This document shows, one piece after another, positions 19,756 through 28,115 of a stretch of DNA of 28,115 nucleotides (the stretch's first letter is position 1; every line of letters begins with the position of its first letter). Source of the stretch: Fragilariopsis cylindrus CCMP1102 (lineage: Eukaryota > Bacillariophyta > Bacillariophyceae > Bacillariales > Bacillariaceae). The stretch lies in NCBI GenBank assembly GCA_900095095.1, contig FMBT01000270.1, forward strand, positions 1 through 28,115, given 5' to 3'. The notes under the pieces were generated by a model. The model had not been told where the DNA came from. It did no database searches and was given only the letters and a program-made list of their open reading frames with translations. The translations under genes and the position numbers were made by a program.

Positions 19756-20918
19756 TTAAGCTTCAACTAATTTCTCACTTGCCTCCCAAAGCTTCGTCGC
19801 ATTTTCTGCGGTCCCGTTAGGATTTGGCAATTTCAATGGCCATCCTCCGTTCACGGAGGCTTCATCTTTGTAAATACCCACTTGTGAATAAAACTTACCA
19901 GACTCTATATCATCCGCAAGCAAGCAATGGAGAGTTGTCTGAGCACCGTCCTCTGCCGTAATAATATCTCCTTTTAAAATGAAAATGTTCTTAACAAGTC
20001 CACCCATCATTTTACCAAGGAAGCTAGTACCGAATATTTTTGCCATAACGTGTTGATCTAATGGACTCTGAACCCATCCTGGATGGACACTTGTAGAAAT
20101 AAGCTTATCCGAAGGATACTTTTGAGATGCACCAAGTGCATGTAAGTAATTAGAAAGTTTACTTTGCCCATAAGACTCACCGGGATCGTACTCACGTGTT
20201 TCAAAGTTAAGATCGTCGAAATCAACAGTAGGCATAACATCACGCATTGTTGTTAAGGCTGCTGCACATGATGACAAAGCAACGAATCGTGATGGTTTCT
20301 TGGTATCGTCGGCCGTTTTGATAAGAACAGGAGTGAGTAGCTTCATAAGCAAGAAATGACCAAGATGATTGCAACCAAATTGCATCTCGAATCCATCCTT
20401 GGTCTTCCCATAGGGACATCCCATAATTCCTGTCATAAGAAATCCAATAGATATCATCATGAAAATCAGCATGGTATTGGAGAGGAGAGGATCACTTAGT
20501 TAGTTGTCGATACGATCAAGGTGATACACGAATCTCTTACAAAGCAAGACCAAAAAGCAAGAAAAAAGAATCTATCCGAATCATTTTGTGAGTTGATTTT
20601 ACTCTTACCTGCATTGTTAACCAATCCATCCAGTCGCTCATACTTTTCTTTGAATGCATCAACAAAGTCACGAATACTTTGAAGTGATGCAAGATCAAGT
20701 GTAGTTAAGAAGATACCATTAGTTTCTTTAGCAGCGACCTGACCCCGTTCTTCATTACGACATGCAAGAATGACAGTTCCTCCCTGCTTAACGAGTTGCC
20801 TAGTAGTTTCTAATCCACATCCTGAATTTGCTCCTGTTACGATAAAGATCTGATCAGTCAGCTTTTTTTCGAATAATTTTGGATCGCAACGAAGAGTAGG
20901 AGGCATGTGTAACAGCAT
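19756..20918 (-). CDS. Short-chain dehydrogenase/reductase, retinol-dehydrogenase-like, two exons
   Basis: NAD(P)-dependent oxidoreductase of the classical SDR superfamily. Exon 1 is 20918-20609 and exon 2 is 20429-19756. The intron (20430-20608, GTAAGA...ACAG) splits the Gly codon of the NNAG motif in matching phase, giving 327 aa. The cofactor motif TGANSGCG is at aa 28-35, NNAG at 101-104, the catalytic Ser in ALSSCAA near 156-157, and the YGQSK catalytic Tyr/Lys at 190 and 194. The overall layout resembles the retinol dehydrogenase/WWOX/POR-like branch. The start is the ATG 20918, in frame with a typical 20-25 residue lead into the fold. No transmembrane anchor is obvious. Neighbours give no hint of the substrate, so reaction specificity is open. 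The frame is intact, unlike several neighbours. Confidence 0.88.
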
Positions 20919-22049
20919 GATGGTGTTGTATTGATAGACAGATGATACTAAGATATATTATGATGGTAATTCGAGGTGCTTAACTTCTTTACTGTACATG
21001 TAACAGCATTATTTGTACAAGATACAATTGTATGCCTATTATAATATGTGCTATATCGAATTACGGTACCAGGTAGGGTTGAACAATTGTTAACAAATAA
21101 GAAGAAGCACATTGCATGCATTGCACGAATTGCGTGAATTGCATGAATTGCAATGTGAGTTGTGAACCTCGCCGAGATGTCGAGAGGCAAGAGAGGCTTA
21201 TTCTATTTTTAATATTCAAGTTTAGTATGTACTAGTAACCAACCGTAGTAGATTTAATGAGATCAACCGTATTCCAGTCGTGCAATTAATATTTTATGAT
21301 AAACAATCCATGTACGTATAGGACTAGTAGTATTATTCATACATACCGCACGTACCTACAATCCCATTTTGCGTTTTAGGCTTATTAGGTGTTGACATGA
21401 AGGAACCGTTAGTTTAATCTTGTTAAAAATCAAATTACGCACATCAAGTAAGTGCACATACCAATTGACCGTTAATCCATTCTTTTGAGATCTGACATAA
21501 CGCGAGGAAGTTTCTTATTCTTCGCATTGAATACGACGCACTGTACAGTAATTCTTCAATAATCGAATTGCAAACAGTAACGGTCAAAAAGATCAAGATC
21601 CGATTGTATTGGTTTTTAATGTAGAAAAGCTCTTAACTACTTATACTTTCAAATACTCTTGTAGCGACTATTAGATAATTCGCTGTAACAAAAAGGAAGC
21701 CGTGATAAGCTACAACGGTATTAGTAGACAAAGAAGTACAGTGCTGTAGGCTGAACAATACACGGTATTAAAGCAAGCGAAGATAAAGAACAGGCTGAAC
21801 AAAGAAAAGCAACAAAAACAAAAAGAGAAAAAAGGGTTGGTTGACATTACTCAAACTCTTTCTAACAGTTCTTGTATTCGAAAGAGAGAAAGGATAGAAA
21901 TACAACAAGGAGTAGGAGTAACCCTTTGACGGAATCGGTACTGTATTCGTAAGAACGTAACGAAGCAACAAAAAGAGTTAAGCAAAGAGAGAAAGAGATA
22001 AAGAAAGAGAAAATAACCCATAGACAACGTAAGCAACAAGTAGTGGGAT
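20919..22049. promoter_or_regulatory. Divergent intergenic region between the SDR and TPR genes
   Basis: About 1.1 kb with no supported gene; it must contain both promoters. The only structured element I see is a five-copy 9-bp array at 21111-21155. The 300 bp before the TPR gene are purine-rich on the plus strand (AAAGAGAGAAAGAG type), as a 5' UTR might be. Confidence 0.45.
21111..21155. repeat. Five imperfect 9-bp repeats, consensus ATTGCATGA
   Basis: Successive units read ATTGCATGC, ATTGCACGA, ATTGCGTGA, ATTGCATGA and ATTGCAATG. The array lies about 190 bp upstream of the SDR start. ATTGCAT resembles half of C/EBP- or octamer-type sites, so it may be a bound regulatory array, or simply a minisatellite. 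Confidence 0.8.
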
Positions 22050-25000
22050 ATGATTTGTCGGACGGTAGATATAATGGACATGACGAAGGGTGGTGGTTCG
22101 TTGTCGTCACCTTCCAACAAGAACAACAACGGTATTATTAGTCGTGGTGTTCAAGTAGGAAATAATTCGCCAAGTGTTGCGTCGCCAAGAAGTGTCGGTT
22201 CGAATTCGACGAAACAAATAAGTAATAGTAATAGAATGGCTGCTTCTGCATATTCATTAGAATTACAACCACAGCGTCAAATATCGATGATGTCTGTTGA
22301 TGGAGACTTGACGGATTCGTACATGTACAATAATGGGAATGGGTTTACACCCATGACCAGCAGTAGTACAAGTGCAGGTCCAAGTCTATTCCAAAGTAGT
22401 GGTGGGGGTGGTGTTACAGCCAATAATTATAGTACCAGTAACGTCAACGTCAACTCTATTAATCCTAACAGCAGCAATAACAACAACAGCCAACATAGTT
22501 ATAATAGTGATCGTACAGGTAACTTTAAGAGCGATGGTATTAATGGAGGTGAAGCAGCTGGTAAAAGTTGTTTAGTTGTTCCTAGCTTTGGTGGTATAAA
22601 AAAGAAAAAGAAATGGAGTGGTGGTGGAGGATCATCACCATCATCATCATCAAGATCACCAAGCAGAAAAACAGGTACACTATATAAAAATCGGAATGTT
22701 CCCAAATCTTCGTCATCAACATCAACAACATCTACGGGGGGTGATACTAATGATCCATTTAGTAATGAATACAATGATCAACAAGGTCTATTAAATTCAT
22801 TCCAGAATTCAATGTTCTCATCCTCGTCGTCTACGTCGTCGTCGTCGTCATCACCGTCGAAGAAGAAGAAAAGTAGAAATAAAAAAGGTAAAGGTGGTGG
22901 TCGTGGTGCTAGTAATAGCAGCCCTAGTGCACGAGACTGGTACTTAGAAACAATGACTGAATGTGAAGAAGGACAAGGAGATGACGACGACGACGACGAC
23001 AATGATACCAAGAACCATAGCAATACCAAAGACGAGCATAGTTACAGTGGTCGAAGTAGAAATATCAACAGCAACAGCAACAGCTGGACCAATAACGACA
23101 ACAGCTGGATGAAGAACAGTTATGGCAACGGCAAACAACAATCGCAATCACCATATAAACAACAACAACGACAACAACAACAAGGTGATAATGATGTTGG
23201 TTCGCCGTCTGCTGCTGATGCTAATAGTAATAGTAATAGTAATAGTGGTGCCGATGCAAATGCGGCTGCGGCTGCTCCTTCTTCAAATTTATTATTGAAA
23301 CTACCAACAGCACAAGATCGTGGACATCAAGCAAGAAGACGACGACAACGAGATTCTGGAGCGATGTATGCATATGAGGGTGAAATGGAACCCGAAGGTG
23401 TACGAGGACAAGAAGCAAAAATTACTACTGTTGGTGCACCTACTGCGACTATTACTGCCCCTTTTACTACTGTGACGAGTAATAATGATAACAATAATAG
23501 TCGGACGACGGCCACAATCTTGTCGTTGTCGTCGCCATCGTCGCCATCGTCGCCATCTTTACAGCAACAGCAGCAGCAGCAGCAAGAACAAGAACAAGAA
23601 GAACCATTATCGGTATCACCAACGGAACAACCTGTTATGGCAATTCGTAGTTTCACAAATTCTGCACAGTCGGAATCTTCTTCTCAGTTATTACCGATTC
23701 GTCAAGTTGTTTCAAACCGACGTGAGCAGATTAGGAATTCATTGCTTCTACAGAGGGAAGATGAAGGTAACGGTAATGAAGATAATGATGATCTCAATGA
23801 TGACGACTTTGACAATTTGGATCCTCCTCATTATCAAGAAGACGAACAACAACAACTACAACTAACACCTACTTCTTCTCCGATTCGTCAAGTTGTTTCA
23901 AACCGACGTGAGCAGATTAGGAATTCATTGATTCTACAGGGGGAAGACAAAGATAACGATAATGAAGATAATGATGATCTCAATGATGACGACTTTGACA
24001 ATTTGGATCCTCCTCATTATCAAGAAGACGAACAACAACAACTACAACTAACACATACTTCTTCTGATAATGACAATGATCTTAATGATATGGTTTCTCA
24101 TAATCTAGCGGAAATCAGCGAAGAAGTAGTAGAAGACGAAGAACGTTCGCAGTCGCAATCGCAATCTCGATCACGATCGGTATATCGACTTCAACAACAG
24201 CAGCAGCAACATGAAAGTGAAGAGGAAAAAGGTCATACTACTACTAGTAATAGTATGATTGACACATCAATACAATCACAGCGTTCAATGCATACGACTG
24301 CTACCAGTGCCAGTGCCACACCACAAACTATGGCAGTTGCACGCGGTGGCGAGAGTGAATCTTTAGAAAATGCATCATCTCCGAAGGCTTTTCGTCGATC
24401 GGCACCTGTCAACATCGATGATTCATCCTTCGAGGATCCGTTGGAACACATTCAAGGGATACATGCCATGGCAATGGAACATGTTATGCGAGGTGAATTT
24501 GATCTGGCATTACAAGCCTTTTCACAAGTTTTACAGGTTTATGTAGAACAACACGGTCAGGCACATCCTCTAACTGCCAGTGCTCATCATAATTTAGGGA
24601 CGGTCCATACCAAACGTGCTGGATTACTCCCCGAGCATACATTACATCAACGGCATTGTCGTGAGGAAGCATTGAAGTGTTTTCAAGCTGCAGCACGATC
24701 AGCAAGAGATTGTCCATCATTGGGACCGAACCATCCGAATGTAGCAGTTAGTTTGGTCCGGATCGGATTCCTATTACTCCAATCGAGACAATACCGGAAT
24801 GCAGTTATTACCTTTGAGGAGGCATTACGGATCCGTACAGATAATTTCGGTCCAACTCATGGATTGGTTGCGAATCTGTATAATAATCTGGGTGTTTGTC
24901 ATATGCATTTGCAACATTTCCCAGATGGACATAATTATCTTCAACAGGCATTAGATATTCAGAAGGAACTCCTCAACCAGGATGATCATTCAAGTACGGC

Positions 25001-27077
25001 ATTACTGGAATTGGCAGATACACTATGCAATATTGGAGGATTGAACCTCGAATGGATTCGAAGACAGGGACCGGATGCACGTCATGCATTTGATGCAGAA
25101 TCAGCCTTTCTAGAGGCTCTTGAGTTGCGCTCTAAAGTTTTGGGGGAAGAACATCCACTTACTAATCAGGTACGATCACTACATGATATGGTGAGGAGTA
25201 TTCCTATACCGAAAGGTGTTGCGGCGGCTGCTGCTGCGGAACCAACGGCACGGCCGAGTTGGTCTACTTCTCCAGCAAGAAAATATTCGTGCGATGTTTC
25301 GGAAATGACCAACCCGAGTCCATCCATTAATAATCCACCCATTAATAATGGACATCGTTCTATGATGCAAAAAGATACGGGAGATATGATTTCATCATCA
25401 TCTCCAGCTCGCAGCGTGACTGATAAACAAAATACCAGCAACTTGAGCATACCGGTATTGGAATTACCCGCAGCCGAGTCATTCGTAGCCAAACCAACAA
25501 TATCATCTGCATCCGTGGCACGTGGTGGTAGCAGTACTAATAATAATGCAGCGAATGATACTTTAATGATGGGCGGATATGAGGCCACAGAAGAAAGTTG
25601 TTTGTTGAGACGGCCAGCCGATGACGATCAGTCAGCGAGTCAAACCAGTGATTTCGTTACTTTCGCGCAATCGGCGGCAGCTTTAATGAATATTAACGAA
25701 TCATCGAAGAAGGAGAGTGATCGTATGGCAACAATGAGGCACGCCAAGGATGTTCTTGATTCTAATCGAGACTTTATGGACTCACCAATTCGACCTACGA
25801 CCAACAAGGATGAAACGAGTGTGGAGAAGACAATCGATGAGAGAGATGGAAACTTAAATGAAGATGGATTGATCCCACTTGCGGGTAATTGGTCCGGTAA
25901 TAGAAACAATGATAGGTTATCACCAGAAGTCCTTCAAGATCCCTCTCAGCAGTTGCATACGATACACAATTGTGCTGCCAGTTATCTATCGAAAGGCCGT
26001 CAAACGGAAGCAGTTACATTGTTGGAAATGGTAGTCGAATGTCAAAAGGCAAAGAATGGGCCACTTCACGAAGATGTTGGTTCGGCCGTACATAATGTCG
26101 GAGTTGCTTATCTGCGAATGGAAGAACACTATGCTGCACTTCAATCATTTGAAGAATCTGTGAGGATTCGAAAGAGTGCTCTGGGTAGAGAGCATCCTCA
26201 AGTGGCTGTCTCGTTGGTGAAGGCTGGGATCTCACTAATGCTACTTCAGCGTCACGAAGATGCTCTTTGGATTTTCCGGGAGGCGTTGTCTGTTCGGACA
26301 CTAGCTCTAGGTGATCTTCATCCGTCGAATGCAAGGATTTATAATAATATCGGATGCGTTCATGTTGAATTCAACGAATTGCAAGAAGCAAGGAGAGCCT
26401 TTGAATCCGCCTTGGATATTCAACGGAATGCTCTTATTAGTAACCCAGAGAATGGTCCAATGATATTTGGTGCTTCAACGACGTTACAAAATCTGGGATA
26501 CTTGTACGGTAAACGCGACATGTATGAAAAGGCAGCGATGGTATTGCGAGAATCACTTAGCGTAAGTTTATATAAATTGGAATCGAATCGAGGGTATATC
26601 TCTGTCTTTGATAAAAGATGCCATTTATCCCGAAAATATTTCTTAACTGTACTTTTCTTCTTCAATGTTCTTCTTCCTCTTCTTCCTCTTTAACAGCTTC
26701 AAGAAAGGATAATGTATCCAGAACATCCTACCGTACTTTCGACTCTTGAAAGTTTAGCGGAAACGTGTGTAGATGCTCGAAGATTTTCTCATGCCTTGAA
26801 ATACTACACACAATTATTTGATAGGTATCAATCGCTGGATGTAGTGAGTTGTTTTAAGCAGGCATCGACGTTACAAACAATTGCCAGTATTCATGGTCAT
26901 CTAGATGATCCGAAAGCACAAATGAATAAACTTGAAATGGCGTTGAAATTTATTCGTTCCGATGATGATACATCTGATAGTACGAGAGAGGAGCGTGCTG
27001 CCCTCGAAAAGGAAATACAGCGGGAATTGCAGCTGGTACAAGGGGATCTGCAAGCAAAAGAAGGCAAATGGGTATAA
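22050..27077 (+). CDS. Large TPR protein of kinesin-light-chain type, two exons, 1630 aa
   Basis: Scaffold-type protein with two TPR arrays. Exon 1 is 22050-26561 and exon 2 is 26697-27077; the intron (26562-26696, GTAAGT...AACAG) is phase 0. The first ~790 residues are low complexity: Ser, Asn, Gln and Asp runs, with Lys-rich patches (KKKKKW, KKKKSRNKKGKG). TPR array 1 (about aa 794-1047) shows the 42-residue KLC-type spacing: HPLTASAHHNLGTVH, HPNVAVSLVRIGFLLLQ, EEALRIRTDNFG. Array 2 (about aa 1301 to the C-terminus) follows a disordered linker: HEDVGSAVHNVGVAY, SVRIRKSALGREHPQVAVS, HPSNARIYNNIGCVH, and exon 2 completes its last units. A second ATG at 22074 has a better context (A at -3, G at +4) and may be the true start. 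TPR folds bind protein partners; the partner is unknown. No membrane span is seen. Confidence 0.88.
23694..24065 (+). repeat. Two 186-bp tandem copies in the TPR gene
   Basis: Copies 23694-23879 and 23880-24065 each encode 62 aa starting PIRQVVSNRREQIRNSL and ending TPTSS or THTSS. They are nearly identical in DNA, with changes clustered in the middle (REDEGNGN versus GEDKDNDN). The high identity points to a recent in-frame duplication or gene conversion. Confidence 0.93.
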
Positions 27078-27221
27078 TAATTTATGGGACGGGACGTCTT
27101 CTAAAAATCTTAAAGAACTATGATATATATTTTGAACATAAAATCTTTACATAAAATTACTTCAAGTATTTATATCATCATATTCAATATTACACTCATC
27201 GCCACTAATGTTTTTGTTTTG

Positions 27222-28115
27222 TTACTCAGGTTTGACAACAGCGAAGACGTTTCTACCTGAGTATCCCAAGAATTTAACAACATAACCAGGATCAATATGT
27301 GTTCTATCACGTCGTTTCAAATTACTGTATTTCACTTTGACGAATTCGAATTTGAAATCGTCTTTATTGACGTAAACTTCGTTATTATCATCTTCGGGAG
27401 GATACTCCCCGATACGGACAGCGTATCGATCATCGTCTTTGAAGTATCGTACGGCAACACACGTACGGCCATTCAAATCGGATCGAGATTCCAAACCGAG
27501 TATTTCGCAACGACGACCACCCAATGGACTTTTCAATAGATTTACAAGGGGTTTATTTCTTGCTTCCAAAGCAATATCCAACGCTTTATGCCGTGCGCCC
27601 GTATATAATCCATGGGATTTGTCAAATTCTTTTGTAGCACCCCATTCGAGCAATAACAAGGCAGCAGGAGTAAGACGTTTCAGGTAACAGGCCTGAAAGA
27701 ATGGTGTCTGCGGTGAAGAAGAAAATGGATCGACATTAGCATTATTTTGTAGCAGAAGTCGCATTAGATCTAACCGACATTCGATTTCTGCCTCATGTAA
27801 CAACGTTCGTTGCATCTTATTGATATTTGGTGCATTAATTCTTTTGTGAGGTATGGGTGGACTACCTAACCAATTCAAAACCTCTTCGATGTTGTTATTC
27901 CCAGCGGCGCAACAAATCTCTTCAGGCAAGTCTTCATATCTATGTTCCGTGGGTTCTTCTAATACATCAATCTCACCATTCATGACATTAGGACCTATTT
28001 GTTCCTTGAGATATTCTAATTTTATTTTATTATTATTAACATACGACACGAGTCTCATCTTAAGCAATTCCTGCTGTTGTGGATGGGGAAGAATACGGAT
28101 AGAGCGACTAAATTC
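27222..28115 (-). CDS. Ankyrin-repeat protein with a conserved C-terminal module (5' end may lie outside the window)
   Basis: The frame ends at 27222 and stays open to the right edge, reading EFSRSIRILPHPQQQ before an internal ATG (about 28058), so the gene is probably cut by the window. Ankyrin-like units lie in the middle: RTLLHEAEIECRLDLMRLLL, then TPFFQACYLKRLTPAALLLLEWGA, then KALDIALEARNKPLVNLL. The last 90 residues form a separate beta-rich module (LNGRTCVAVRYFKDDDRYAV ... YVNKDDFKFEFVKVKYSNLK). Ankyrin repeats mediate protein binding; the partner and function are unknown. It is convergent with the TPR gene, with 144 bp between the stops. Confidence 0.78.
   Translation of the reverse strand, partial: EFSRSIRILPHPQQQELLKMRLVSYVNNNKIKLEYLKEQIGPNVMNGEIDVLEEPTEHRYEDLPEEICCAAGNNNIEEVLNWLGSPPIPHKRINAPNINKMQRTLLHEAEIECRLDLMRLLLQNNANVDPFSSSPQTPFFQACYLKRLTPAALLLLEWGATKEFDKSHGLYTGARHKALDIALEARNKPLVNLLKSPLGGRRCEILGLESRSDLNGRTCVAVRYFKDDDRYAVRIGEYPPEDDNNEVYVNKDDFKFEFVKVKYSNLKRRDRTHIDPGYVVKFLGYSGRNVFAVVKPE

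Noticed and set aside
21111-21155. Possible CRISPR-like or centromeric repeat
   Set aside because: Units are only 9 bp without spacers, and the sequence is eukaryotic; a regulatory or minisatellite reading fits better.

Overview
This is an AT-rich nuclear fragment of a photosynthetic stramenopile, most likely a diatom. The evidence is: GT-AG introns of about 100-180 nt; tRNA genes without an encoded CCA; a helicase-associated (HA) repeat relic and a DUF6824-like block, both of types I associate with diatom genomes; a CRTISO-like FAD enzyme; and very long Asn/Ser/Gln/Asp-rich low-complexity proteins. The species cannot be fixed by eye.

Layout. 1-2123 (-): a regulator with winged-helix, TALE homeodomain and DUF6824-like parts, running off the left edge. 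2384-2647 (+): a broken HA-repeat fragment. 3337-5035 (-): a CRTISO/phytoene-desaturase-like FAD oxidoreductase. 5341-5412 and 5965-6035 (-): tRNA-Arg(UCG) and tRNA-Gly(GCC). 6314-10214 (-): a six-exon polytopic membrane protein of about 1088 aa with an N-terminal EF-hand-like region. 10813-12876 (+): the ER ubiquitin ligase HRD1. 14210-19160 (+): a giant acidic secretory-pathway protein with several internal repeat types and a Lys/Ser/Arg-rich tail. 19756-20918 (-): a two-exon short-chain dehydrogenase. 22050-27077 (+): a 1630-aa TPR protein of kinesin-light-chain type. 27222-28115 (-): an ankyrin protein reaching the right edge.

The membrane protein and HRD1 are divergent across about 600 bp, and the SDR and TPR genes are divergent across about 1.1 kb. 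The acidic/SDR and TPR/ankyrin pairs are convergent. No functional operon or gene cluster is evident; the genes look independently regulated. HRD1 and the large acidic protein both belong to the secretory pathway, but nothing in the sequence links them functionally.

The main technical observation is nine frame breaks in four otherwise well-conserved genes (homeodomain gene, CRTISO-like gene, HRD1, acidic protein). Every one is explained by exactly one missing base, about half of them in short homopolymers. This looks more like residual long-read consensus error than gene decay, but it must be settled with independent reads before any of these genes is called a pseudogene. The best candidates for undescribed biology are the winged-helix/TALE/DUF6824 architecture, the giant acidic protein and the EF-hand polytopic membrane protein.
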